Notes: generated by a model from the sequence alone, not told the origin. DNA of 64,000 nt from Bacteroidota bacterium (GCA_013112545.1 JABFGJ010000010.1:1-64000); one strand, 5' to 3'. Positions 35,760 to 44,092 are shown, counted from the stretch's first letter. A program made the numbers and translations.

Positions 35760-37317
35760 TAAAATTTCAAGTTATTTCATTCTATTCTTCTTTTTATTTG
35801 TTTGGGTGCCTCTGGGCGCCCAAACATTTGAAAAAACCATTACAATTAGTCCTTTTTTCAATCACTTTAACAAAGTAATAACAACCCCTTTGAATGAAAT
35901 TTTAATTTCTGGATCCAGTTTTCAAATAACTTCTGATTCAACAGCAATTATTCAATACACAAGTCTTATTCATTTGAGTAAAAGCGGGGAATTGAATCGA
36001 CTAAAAATATTAAAGACTTATGAATTTAACAATACAAGCCCAATCGACACCGCTTTTGAATTTAATGATTTTATTGCAACTTATGAGTCCCCCAATAAAA
36101 TAAAGTTATTAGGTTCATTTCGAGTAAATGAAAAAAACTCATCTGTATCTGCACTACTTGAGCTAGATTCAAGTTTTATTGTTCAAAATGTACATGTCAT
36201 AGATACAATTGAACAACATTTAGTTTTTAACCATAAGGCAAAAAGGTTTAGTAATAGTTTTTATATTCAAGCGATTAAAAGCTTAATTACTCCTTATGAT
36301 TATTATCGATTGATTGAAATTGATAGCTTAAACAGGATTAAGGAGTTTAACTTATATGATACTATAACTGGCTTAAGAATTTATCAATTACACGATTTCT
36401 TACAGTCTAAGAGTGGCATCAATTATTATTTTGGAAATGTTTTAGATACAAATAATCAATATCATTTTAATCAAATCATAAAATTAAATTCTAAACAAGT
36501 TGTTTTGAAGAGAAAATTAATAGACTATCCATTGACAAGTAGAGATGTAACCGAATTTATATTTCCATCAATTGATGCCAGTTGGACACTCGATAGCAAT
36601 ATCGCTATGGTTATCACAGTTGATACTGAATTTGATCATAAAGGAGATATTCACCTGTTTTTATTCGATACTTCATTAACTCAATTGAAGTACAAACGTT
36701 TAATTACTCATGATAGCCTAGAACAAGCGTTTTATTATCAAAATCTTGTATTTGATTCTGTTTCCAATTGCTTTTATTTTGCTTGTCACCAGAAAGCATC
36801 AGATGATTTTAGCAACATAATCTATTCACAAGATACTTCAGATTTTAGGTTGGTTAAGTTCGATAAAGATTTGAACATAAGATTCGACAGAAGGTATAGA
36901 AGAAACAAAACCATGATGATGAATACTTTGACAACTGATTCAGAAGGCAACGTGATTATGGTTGGTCAAATTCAAGATCCAGATAGGACAAATCTTTATC
37001 ATGGTGATTTGTATATTTTGAAAGTCGATTCCCTTGGAAACTTCAACCCAATTGGTATTTCAGAAGAGAAAATTGATCCTTTGAATTATGCACTATTTCC
37101 CAACCCAGCTGATGACCAACTTGTTTTTAGACAATATAACCTAAACGAAAAGTATAACCTAAAAATTTACGATAACAAAGGGGTTTTAATAAAAAAAGAA
37201 AGAATTAGTCAACAAGAGCAAATTATTAATGTAACAAGCCTAACAACAGGTGTTTACATTTATTTATTAGAAGACTCTAAAAACAGAATGATTTCTGGCA
37301 AAATCATGAAAAAGTAG
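35701..37317 (+). CDS. secreted protein with T9SS type A C-terminal sorting domain
   Basis: The 538-residue protein starts with the repeat-encoded MLTKPLATISPKSEKSTHLT, then a strongly hydrophobic core and VPLGAQ, a signal peptidase I-type end near residue 41. The body resembles a beta-propeller/kelch-like exported protein with repeated LxLDSS and FNDF strands. The last ~75 residues (YALFPNPADDQLVF ... LTTGVYIYLLED ... GKIMKK) form a T9SS sorting domain. The ATG at 35701 is preferred over the TTG at 35674. Unlike the next two cassettes it has no lipoprotein partner. Confidence 0.85.
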   Translation: MLTKPLATISPKSEKSTHLTKISSYFILFFFLFVWVPLGAQTFEKTITISPFFNHFNKVITTPLNEILISGSSFQITSDSTAIIQYTSLIHLSKSGELNRLKILKTYEFNNTSPIDTAFEFNDFIATYESPNKIKLLGSFRVNEKNSSVSALLELDSSFIVQNVHVIDTIEQHLVFNHKAKRFSNSFYIQAIKSLITPYDYYRLIEIDSLNRIKEFNLYDTITGLRIYQLHDFLQSKSGINYYFGNVLDTNNQYHFNQIIKLNSKQVVLKRKLIDYPLTSRDVTEFIFPSIDASWTLDSNIAMVITVDTEFDHKGDIHLFLFDTSLTQLKYKRLITHDSLEQAFYYQNLVFDSVSNCFYFACHQKASDDFSNIIYSQDTSDFRLVKFDKDLNIRFDRRYRRNKTMMMNTLTTDSEGNVIMVGQIQDPDRTNLYHGDLYILKVDSLGNFNPIGISEEKIDPLNYALFPNPADDQLVFRQYNLNEKYNLKIYDNKGVLIKKERISQQEQIINVTSLTTGVYIYLLEDSKNRMISGKIMKK

Positions 37318-37335
37318 GATTCATTAGTCCCATTA

Positions 37336-37373
37336 TTAGGCTCAAGATTTTTAAACTTGAGCCTAAATTTTTT
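37336..37373 (+). terminator. intrinsic terminator
   Basis: TTAGGCTCAAG (37336-37346) and CTTGAGCCTAA (37356-37366) form a perfect 11-bp stem followed by T6. It ends the T9SS gene and starts the second copy of the launch module. Confidence 0.92.
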
Positions 37374-37418
37374 ATAAAAAAAACGTGTTTGTTTGTAAAA
37401 TTTCTTAATTTTAACATC

Positions 37419-37538
37419 ATGTTAACTAAACCATTAGCTACAATATCACCAAAATCGGAGCAGAGAACTCACTCACTCATGGCTAAATTATACCTCATTT
37501 TTAATATGTATTTATTACTTATTTTATGGGAGATGTAG
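37419..37538 (+). CDS. 39-residue mini-ORF of the launch module, copy 2
   Basis: The peptide starts MLTKPLATISPKSEQRTHSL and ends in a hydrophobic stretch YLIFNMYLLLILWEM. The first 14 residues equal the N-terminus of the T9SS protein at 35701. It ends 107 bp before the lipoprotein ATG, with an RNA stem in between. It is either an expressed leader or small membrane peptide, or the relic of a signal peptide whose gene was replaced. Conservation with copy 3 supports selection but does not prove translation. Confidence 0.45.
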   Translation: MLTKPLATISPKSEQRTHSLMAKLYLIFNMYLLLILWEM

Positions 37539-37549
37539 TTTTTATAGGC

Positions 37550-37626
37550 GATGCAAGAATTAGTAAGATTTGTAATAATTATTTAATTGTATGTCAAACC
37601 TAAAATCTTACTATTTCTGAGACATC
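37550..37626 (+). promoter_or_regulatory. candidate structured 5' leader, copy 2
   Basis: TAGTAAGATTT (37561-37571) is perfectly complementary to 37603-37613 across 31 nt, enclosed by GATG (37550-37553) and CATC (37623-37626). The loop contains ATGTC, which could pair instead with GACAT at 37621-37625, so two mutually exclusive folds are possible. The equivalent stem in copy 4 has another sequence but is also perfect. Confidence 0.55.
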
Positions 37627-37645
37627 AAACCCAAAAATTACACAA

Positions 37646-38683
37646 ATGAAAAATTTATTTAAAACAACAGCCATGTTAATGGCTTTAACAATAGGAATGG
37701 TTTCTTGCGAAAAAGAAGAAATTAATAATCCAAGTAATATTAATAATCAAAAGGATGTAACCTCAAAAAAGAAAACAGTGATTCAAAAAAGTGGTGATGA
37801 TGATGAAATATATAATGATATTTTAGATTTTGCAGACGCTATTGGTTCAGAAAATGTTTCAGAACAAGAAGCAGAATATGGTCTTGAGTTATTGGAAGCA
37901 ACTTTGAATCTAAATTTAACTAATGATGATTATCTTCCTCAAGAAGTTCATTTCGTTGAAACAGAATATCAAGTTGAAGTTTCAACCAATGGAGGTTTAG
38001 TAATTACAGGTGAAGAAGTTGAATCGATTTATTCGGAACTATATGATGATATATATGATGAGGCTTCCAATTTTACGTTTGATACAGAAAATGATGGCAA
38101 GTTTATTTCGGTAATTGATCTAGACTGGAGCACATTGGAAGAAGGGACAAATACAATTTTTGTAAGCTATGCGATACATAGCTTCTATAATATACATCCA
38201 AGTTGTGCTTTTACTGAATCATGGAAGCCCATGTTTAATCTTGGTGGCTGTAATTCCAACCTTGCAACAAGTAGCGATGCGGCACAAGAAATTCAGAGAA
38301 GAGCCAATAAATTAACTTGCAATTCAAATCTTACTAATTGTGGTAACTCAGTTTGGTTTAGCATGAGCAAAACACCTTTTATTTACCCTTGGTCTAATCA
38401 AGGGTGGAGTCAAAAATATACCAATACGAGCATTTGGGACGATGTTACCTATGCTTCCGTTTGTTTAGGGCCTACAAGATTAGACGAGTTGGTAGATAGC
38501 TGTATTTGGATAGGAAATAATGAGAAACCATCCAACTCAGCTATTTCTCTTAAGAATATTATTGTTTCAACAGATATTTTAACATCAACACAAAATACAG
38601 TATATACCCATAGGTATAGATACTTTTATGGAAAATGTGTTGGTAGTGCTATTTCTAAACCAAAACCTTGTTTCTCATGTTAA
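37646..38683 (+). CDS. surface lipoprotein, cassette payload A
   Basis: The 345-residue protein has signal MKNLFKTTAMLMALTIGMVSC. It is followed by EKEE, which matches the K-(D/E)2 lipoprotein export signal known from Capnocytophaga, so surface exposure is likely. The N-terminal third is acidic. The C-terminal half is Cys-rich (about 10 Cys) with paired motifs and ends in CFSC. Parts align by eye with the 365-residue protein at 40430 (GCNSNL..., IWDDVT, FYGKC), although the signal peptides are almost identical and the mature regions are not. It overlaps the following T9SS gene by 7 bp. Function unknown. Confidence 0.8.
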   Translation: MKNLFKTTAMLMALTIGMVSCEKEEINNPSNINNQKDVTSKKKTVIQKSGDDDEIYNDILDFADAIGSENVSEQEAEYGLELLEATLNLNLTNDDYLPQEVHFVETEYQVEVSTNGGLVITGEEVESIYSELYDDIYDEASNFTFDTENDGKFISVIDLDWSTLEEGTNTIFVSYAIHSFYNIHPSCAFTESWKPMFNLGGCNSNLATSSDAAQEIQRRANKLTCNSNLTNCGNSVWFSMSKTPFIYPWSNQGWSQKYTNTSIWDDVTYASVCLGPTRLDELVDSCIWIGNNEKPSNSAISLKNIIVSTDILTSTQNTVYTHRYRYFYGKCVGSAISKPKPCFSC

Positions 38684-40179
38684 AAAAAAGAAATCTAATT
38701 CTAATAATGGTCATGCAGTTCTGCATGACCACTTATTCTCAAACATTTGATTATTTATATGATCAATCTTTTACATTAGATGTAGCTGACGTAATAGAAA
38801 CGCAAAATGATTATTTGCTAATTGCTTTTAAATCTACCTATCCAAATTTTGAATCTGTTTTTATTCGAATTTCCAAAACTGGACAATTTATTTCAGATAG
38901 CATTGATAATACACACCCTGGATACATGACTCAGAAAATTCATAAATACAATCAAAATTATTTACTGATAAAGAGTATTCTATCTGGGCTTGGTTCTGAT
39001 AGGATTGTTATTCAAGAGGTTGATTCAACACTAAAAAATCAAATTTCTAGTTATGCCTATTCAAGCAATTCAACATTTGATATTGCCAATGCCAGAATTC
39101 TATCAAACAATCAACTATTAATGGTTGGCAATTCGTTTCAACAAGGAGTAGGAAGAGATGCTTTTGTTTATCAATTCAACCTAGATACGCAATCTGACAC
39201 CATGATTAATTTAGGAAATAACAATCCAACACTTGACTTAAGTTCTGACATATTGATGTTAGGGGGCAAGTATTATGTATTTAAAACAATAGGGAATACG
39301 AGTTCTAACTGTGCTACTTTTAATGAGATTAGTAGATATTTCGCTGATTGGACTCATGACACAACGGTGGCAATCTGTAATTCCATCAGCACTTCAACTG
39401 ACCATCATTTTCGTTTTATAGTTAGTGCCTTAAAGATTTCTGAAAGCGATTTTATGATGGCCGCAAGAGCTGATTATTCAAACTCAATAAACACAATTCG
39501 TCCAGAACAAATTGGCCAATTACATTGGGATACAAATTTTGTTGAATTAAATGCCTCTTTATATGGGAAATACGATACTGTGGCAATAGAAGCAAATCAA
39601 GGAATTTCAAGATTTTCAAATCATCCATTTGTCTTTGTTGGAGGAACAGAAAACTATAAAGTAAACCCAGCTGGTGTTGACACTACCGACTCATTTTATA
39701 CTTTAATTAAAACTGATTTATTGGGAAATCCAATATGGACTAGGTATTATTCCAATCATTCCTATCTTCAGTTGAGAAAGGTTTTAGCTACTTCAGATGG
39801 GGGTGCAATTATGGTTGGGTCTTCGTATGATGAAAACAGAAGTAACAATAGTTCAACAGAAAAAGAGCTGTGGATTTTAAAAGTCGATAGCAACGGCAAT
39901 ATGAGTAACTCGAATTCTATAATTGAAAACAAATTAAAACCAACTCTTTTATTTTATCCAAATCCTGTAAATAATATCTTGTACTATAAGCAAATTAATT
40001 CTTTTAATGATTATAGCTTTCAGCTCTACGATAGCAAAGCGAGTGTCGTTTTACGGAGTGCGATTTCGAATACTTTTGGCGAGATTGATGTTTCTCAATT
40101 GATTAATGGCGTTTATTTCTATTTACTATTTGACAATAATGGTTTAGCGATTCAAAGAGGTAAAATAATTAAACAATAA
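38677..40179 (+). CDS. secreted T9SS type A cargo protein, cassette A
   Basis: The 500-residue protein starts MLKKRNLILIMVMQFCMTTYSQ (signal peptide) and ends in a T9SS sorting domain (LFYPNPVNNILYYK ... LINGVYFYLL ... GKIIKQ). The body has repeated TSDGGAIMVGSS-like and LDTQSD-like strands, suggesting a propeller fold. The ATG overlaps the lipoprotein stop (ATGTTAA), implying translational coupling and perhaps a lipoprotein-cargo complex. It is paralogous to the proteins at 35701 and 41529. Confidence 0.87.
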   Translation: MLKKRNLILIMVMQFCMTTYSQTFDYLYDQSFTLDVADVIETQNDYLLIAFKSTYPNFESVFIRISKTGQFISDSIDNTHPGYMTQKIHKYNQNYLLIKSILSGLGSDRIVIQEVDSTLKNQISSYAYSSNSTFDIANARILSNNQLLMVGNSFQQGVGRDAFVYQFNLDTQSDTMINLGNNNPTLDLSSDILMLGGKYYVFKTIGNTSSNCATFNEISRYFADWTHDTTVAICNSISTSTDHHFRFIVSALKISESDFMMAARADYSNSINTIRPEQIGQLHWDTNFVELNASLYGKYDTVAIEANQGISRFSNHPFVFVGGTENYKVNPAGVDTTDSFYTLIKTDLLGNPIWTRYYSNHSYLQLRKVLATSDGGAIMVGSSYDENRSNNSSTEKELWILKVDSNGNMSNSNSIIENKLKPTLLFYPNPVNNILYYKQINSFNDYSFQLYDSKASVVLRSAISNTFGEIDVSQLINGVYFYLLFDNNGLAIQRGKIIKQ

Positions 40180-40204
40180 ATTAGTTGCTAAAATTCAAAG
40201 GTAA

Positions 40205-40318
40205 ATGAAACCATTAACAAAAATATCACCAAAATCGGAGAAGAGCACTCACTCACTCACGGCTAAATTATACCTTAATTATAATATGTATTTATTACTT
40301 ATTTTATGGGAGATGTAG
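40205..40318 (+). CDS. 37-residue mini-ORF of the launch module, copy 3
   Basis: The peptide starts MKPLTKISPKSEKSTHSLTA and ends in the same hydrophobic NMYLLLILWEM and TAG as copy 2. The N-terminus is shortened compared with MLTKPLATISPKSE. Expression not shown. Confidence 0.4.
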   Translation: MKPLTKISPKSEKSTHSLTAKLYLNYNMYLLLILWEM

Positions 40319-40329
40319 TTTTTATAGGC

Positions 40330-40410
40330 GATGCAAGAATTGGTAAGATTTGTAAGAATTAATTAATTAATTGTATGTCAAACCCAAAATCTTACTATTT
40401 CTAAGACATC
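40330..40410 (+). promoter_or_regulatory. candidate structured 5' leader, copy 3
   Basis: TGGTAAGATTT (40341-40351) pairs with 40387-40397 with one G-U wobble in place of an A-U pair. The flanking GATG and CATC are kept at 40330-40333 and 40407-40410. The stem is thus maintained despite a base change. Confidence 0.55.
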
Positions 40411-40429
40411 AACCCCAAAAATTACACAA

Positions 40430-41527
40430 ATGAAAAATTTATTTAAAACAACAGACATGTTAATGGCTTTAACAATAGGAATGGTTTCTTGCGAAAAAGA
40501 AGAGACCAATTTCAGAAACAATGCAAATAATAGAGCCTCGGTTGTGTTATCTAGTAAAGTAGATAAAGTAAATCAAAGGTTGAAAAATAAACTCCTATCA
40601 ATGTCAGAAGCGGATTATGTAGCGATTGCAGCACCCATTAAGGCTCAGTTAGAAGTGAACCATAGATTAAATAATGACAAATCATTAAATGCAATCCCAT
40701 TAGAAGATATCTTTTTTATTCATGAGGGAGTCATCAATTCAATTTATACAACCCCGTTAGACCCTGAGGATGAATCAGAAATATTTACAACCACACATGA
40801 ACTGGAGGTTAGTTTAGATGAAAATAATAATTATATTATTGAAATAAATGATTATAATGAATTTTTTACTAATGTTAGCAATACCTTGAGTTCTGAAGTT
40901 AGCCCACAAGAAGGAGAATATTTAAGCCTTACAGATTTAGAATTAATAAGCATAGAGAATGATGTTGCTGTCATTCAATTAAAATCTATTGTTTCGCAGC
41001 CCCCTGTTAATCAAACATTTAATCTTTTGCCTGGAGGGGAGGTATATGGTGCTGATTTAGCAGGTTGGTGCGACACAAATTTAACTGGGACTGATGCCTC
41101 TGTATTTATAAATAATACTATTCAAAAATTAGGAGCAAACACAATAACTGGCTCAACATGTCCCACAAACACAGGTCGTTATCTATTTGTTATGGGTACG
41201 TTTAATACCATGTATTCTAACGATGCTGTAAATCACGGCTTAACATATTCATATGTGTTGTCAAAAATTTGGAAGGATGTTACAAACTCTTGTGTTGGAG
41301 ACAATTCCAATTCTTCAAACAATAATACAATTTGGCAGAATTGGTATAATAATGCTAGTAGTCTAGTAAACGCGCCAATTGCTCATTATTCAACATGGGG
41401 TAATGCCGTTTTTTGCTATGGTCAATTATCATCTGATTCATATAATAATTCTACGATAAAATTAGCAGGTAGCTATAATTTTTACCATAAAGCAATGTTG
41501 TTTTATGGAATTGAAATTTGTCCTTGA
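40430..41527 (+). CDS. surface lipoprotein, cassette payload B
   Basis: The 365-residue protein has a signal peptide identical to payload A except for one residue, lipobox GMVSC and export tail EKEE. The mature part is strongly diverged from payload A. Shared landmarks are a C(N/D)xNL block, IWKDVT, and an ending FYGIEICP with Cys next to the C-terminus. The stop lies 1 bp before the T9SS gene start. No known domain recognised. Confidence 0.8.
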   Translation: MKNLFKTTDMLMALTIGMVSCEKEETNFRNNANNRASVVLSSKVDKVNQRLKNKLLSMSEADYVAIAAPIKAQLEVNHRLNNDKSLNAIPLEDIFFIHEGVINSIYTTPLDPEDESEIFTTTHELEVSLDENNNYIIEINDYNEFFTNVSNTLSSEVSPQEGEYLSLTDLELISIENDVAVIQLKSIVSQPPVNQTFNLLPGGEVYGADLAGWCDTNLTGTDASVFINNTIQKLGANTITGSTCPTNTGRYLFVMGTFNTMYSNDAVNHGLTYSYVLSKIWKDVTNSCVGDNSNSSNNNTIWQNWYNNASSLVNAPIAHYSTWGNAVFCYGQLSSDSYNNSTIKLAGSYNFYHKAMLFYGIEICP

Positions 41528-41528
41528 T

Positions 41529-43082
41529 ATGTTCTATTTAAACAAAACAAAGAAGCTTAGGGTAATAACCCAAAGCCTCTTTTTTATTCTTCCTTTATTT
41601 TCATATAGTCAAGTTGTTCAGGATATTACTTTTAGTACTGGTTCTAAAGCCAAAGACGTTAATAATCTTTTACCAATAATATCTTACCAGCTTAAAGATT
41701 ATAGCAGTCAGAAAGTATTGTTTTCATTTTATAAATCGGGGGCAAATAACAAAGTTGAAAAAAAGGTTGAAATTGAAATTGGTAAAACAAGTTTTAATCA
41801 ACAAAGCATAAAAACGATATGGAATAGAGACACTTTGAAGGTTTTTAAGAATTTTTATGGTGAATATGGTATTGCTACCTCACTTTTGTATGACTCTGTA
41901 AATCATGTTAAGTATTTTTTTGAAACCTATGTATTTCACGATAGTACTAGTACTGTCATAAATCTTTATTCTGTAAAAAATAATACTGAAAAAGACTCAT
42001 TGATTTTCTATAAAATATTGGCTAATCGGAAGCTACTCTTATTCCCATTTATTCATGATTCTAAGGTAATTACCTTTACAAGTTCTGGAAATGCACAGTC
42101 TTTTATAGGGCATATTGAAAAATTTGATTTCCAAGGAAACTTGATATTACAAAGGATTATTGATTATAATAATTTAGACGTGTCAAAAGATTTTAGTATT
42201 CATAACTATTGGAATCCTAAATTACATCCTTTAGTTGATTCACTTTTTACAATAGAAACAACTTATGGTGGATATTTTATGGTTACTCTCAATATAAAAA
42301 CCTTAAATACTGTAAACCGAATCGGAATTAATCAGCAGATTGGAGCATATTTAGCAAACACATATCGTTATGCAGGTGCAAATAGTTATGGCTTTCATAT
42401 AGATAGTACAGGAGTAGAAATGGGTGGGTATGTATCTATGTTGAACGCTAATAATTCATTTGACAATCAATTTTTCACCTGTAAGATAGCTTGGGATAGT
42501 ACATTAATTAGCTTTCATGAATATGGCGATACACTAATAGACGAACGAGCTTATGCTTTTGTTAAACAAGACTCTATAAAATACCTCGTTGGTGCAAGTC
42601 CTAGAAATACAAATGACCCATATGCAACTGAATATCGAAAAGTAGTTTTATATAGAATTAGTCCTTCACAAGTAGATACGATAAGCCTTTATGGCAATAA
42701 AAATCACATTGCTGAAAATTTAATTGTGGATGATAGTGGAGATGTGTTTATAGCAAGTAGCTACTCCAATGCATGGTCTAACGATAGCATTTATTTGGTT
42801 GTTACAAAAATCCCTCATCAGATATTTTTGTCAATAGCAGAGCAGAAAATCAGTAGAAAAATTGAGCTGTATCCCAACCCAACAAGTGGAATTTTAAACT
42901 CTATTGATTTTAAATTTGGGAATCATGTTTTAATATATAATATAAAGGGTCAACTCGTTTTACAAAGCACAATTAGCAATGAAGGGGTATTTGATGCTAA
43001 AGCATTAAAAGCAGGAACTTATTTTATTCAGGTTAGAAATGTTGCGAATTCAAAAGCAACTTTATTTATAAAAACAGAATAA
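41529..43082 (+). CDS. secreted T9SS type A cargo protein, cassette B
   Basis: The 517-residue protein starts MFYLNKTKKLRVITQSLFFILPLFSYSQ in sequence order (basic start, hydrophobic core, SYSQ cleavage end). It closes with a T9SS sorting domain (ELYPNPTSGILNS ... ALKAGTYFIQV ... ATLFIKTE). The ATG at 41529, right after the lipoprotein stop, is preferred over the in-frame ATG at 41505. The central region has the same propeller-like texture as its two paralogues. Confidence 0.87.
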   Translation: MFYLNKTKKLRVITQSLFFILPLFSYSQVVQDITFSTGSKAKDVNNLLPIISYQLKDYSSQKVLFSFYKSGANNKVEKKVEIEIGKTSFNQQSIKTIWNRDTLKVFKNFYGEYGIATSLLYDSVNHVKYFFETYVFHDSTSTVINLYSVKNNTEKDSLIFYKILANRKLLLFPFIHDSKVITFTSSGNAQSFIGHIEKFDFQGNLILQRIIDYNNLDVSKDFSIHNYWNPKLHPLVDSLFTIETTYGGYFMVTLNIKTLNTVNRIGINQQIGAYLANTYRYAGANSYGFHIDSTGVEMGGYVSMLNANNSFDNQFFTCKIAWDSTLISFHEYGDTLIDERAYAFVKQDSIKYLVGASPRNTNDPYATEYRKVVLYRISPSQVDTISLYGNKNHIAENLIVDDSGDVFIASSYSNAWSNDSIYLVVTKIPHQIFLSIAEQKISRKIELYPNPTSGILNSIDFKFGNHVLIYNIKGQLVLQSTISNEGVFDAKALKAGTYFIQVRNVANSKATLFIKTE

Positions 43083-43086
43083 ATCT

Positions 43087-43124
43087 TTAGGCTCAAGTAT
43101 AAAAATCTTGAGCCTAAATTTTTT
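43087..43124 (+). terminator. intrinsic terminator
   Basis: TTAGGCTCAAG (43087-43097) pairs perfectly with 43107-43117, followed by T6. The arms are identical to the terminator at 37336 but the loop differs. Confidence 0.92.
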
Positions 43125-43285
43125 CTAATAAAACGTGTTTGTATGTTAAATTTTCTTAATTTTAACATCATGTTAACGAAACCATTAGCTACAATATCAC
43201 CAAAATCGGAGAAGAGAACTCACTCACTCACTCATGGCTAAATTATACCTTAATTATAATATGTATTTATTACTTATTTTATGGG
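43107..43285 (+). repeat. launch-module repeat, copy 4
   Basis: This copy matches copies 2 and 3 through the mini-ORF region. The ACTC tract has four units instead of three, and similarity decays after the TAG, where the stem sequence changes. Confidence 0.88.
43170..43241 (+). pseudogene. mini-ORF of the launch module, copy 4, frameshifted
   Basis: It begins MLTKPLATISPKSEKRTHSL as in copy 2, but one additional ACTC unit shifts the frame, so it ends THG-stop after 23 residues and the hydrophobic C-terminus is lost. The downstream sequence for that part is still present in another frame. Confidence 0.5.
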
Positions 43286-43304
43286 AGATGTAGTTTTTGG
43301 TGAC

Positions 43305-43396
43305 GATGCTGTTTTTAGATAGATTTATAGGAAAGAGCGGAAATTATTTTTTCGATGTCAAACCAGACTCTCAATCTATCTAAATCTCACGACATC
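43305..43396 (+). promoter_or_regulatory. candidate structured 5' leader, copy 4
   Basis: TTTAGATAGATT (43314-43325) is perfectly complementary to 43373-43384 (12 bp, 47-nt loop). GATG and CATC enclose it, and the loop GATGTC (43354-43359) can alternatively pair with GACATC (43391-43396). The stem sequence differs from copies 2 and 3 while the architecture is the same. Confidence 0.55.
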
Positions 43397-43416
43397 CAAA
43401 CTTAAAATATAATAAA

Positions 43417-44082
43417 ATGAAAAATGTAATAAAAATGGGTGCTATTATGGTAGCGCTAATAATCGGATTAGCTTCTTGTGAGAAAGAAGATAATGTAAAT
43501 CCCTTAAATCTAGCAAACTCCGAAACTGTAGTTATTAAGAAAGATAGAACACAATCAAATAAATCTGAGGAATCATATTTGGCTGAAATGGCTCAAGCAG
43601 CTAATATTAGTGAAATTAGCTATGAAGGAGGTCAATATGTAATCACATTTCATAATTCAAACGATGAATATACTGTTGATGTTGTTGATTTTGATATGGA
43701 ATCATCAATTGAGTATCTGATAACCTACAATTCGACTACGACTGAGGTTTTAATTGATTTTACCGCCGAGATAGTTAGTATAGAAGACTTAGATGACTAT
43801 GATTTTGAAGAGTATGCAACTTTTAATGTAACAAGCAATGAGAATGTACTTAGAAATGTTGTCTCAGTAATTACAGGACATCATGCTTTCGAGGCCGAAG
43901 CATCAGTAACTTATTCTGACAATGGTTCTAGTGATGTTGCTCCTACCATAGACCCTGATACGGATGCAAGACGAAAGTTTATTGGAACAGTTCATCATCC
44001 ATGTATATATGGATGGACAAGAGGAACAAGCAAATATTTCTTTTGGATCAGAGTTGGTGGTAATAAACCAGGTGGATGTTAA
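43417..44082 (+). CDS. surface lipoprotein, cassette payload C
   Basis: The 221-residue protein has signal MKNVIKMGAIMVALIIGLASC and export tail EKED. The middle is very acidic, and the C-terminal ~45 residues turn basic and aromatic (HHPCIYGWTRGTSKYFFW) and end KPGGC. It shares layout, signal type and a terminal Cys with payloads A and B, but the body is unlike them. A terminator separates it from the next gene. Function unknown. Confidence 0.75.
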   Translation: MKNVIKMGAIMVALIIGLASCEKEDNVNPLNLANSETVVIKKDRTQSNKSEESYLAEMAQAANISEISYEGGQYVITFHNSNDEYTVDVVDFDMESSIEYLITYNSTTTEVLIDFTAEIVSIEDLDDYDFEEYATFNVTSNENVLRNVVSVITGHHAFEAEASVTYSDNGSSDVAPTIDPDTDARRKFIGTVHHPCIYGWTRGTSKYFFWIRVGGNKPGGC

Positions 44083-44092
44083 TATTTAACAA

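Larger units (their letters stand above)
40203..40500 (+). repeat. launch-module repeat, copy 3
   Basis: From the mini-ORF to the codons behind the lipobox this copy matches 37419-37720 very closely, then similarity ends abruptly. Unlike copies 2 and 4 it has no terminator and no AT-rich spacer before it, so it may be transcribed by read-through from cassette A. Confidence 0.9.

Noticed and set aside
35624-43241. CRISPR array from regularly spaced repeats
   Set aside because: Repeats are over 100 bp, spaced by 2-3 kb and separated by genes; no short repeats with unique spacers are seen anywhere in the window.
35639-43396. Launch-module repeats as insertion-sequence copies
   Set aside because: No transposase, no terminal inverted repeats and no target duplications; each copy ends within a signal peptide, which fits gene duplication better.
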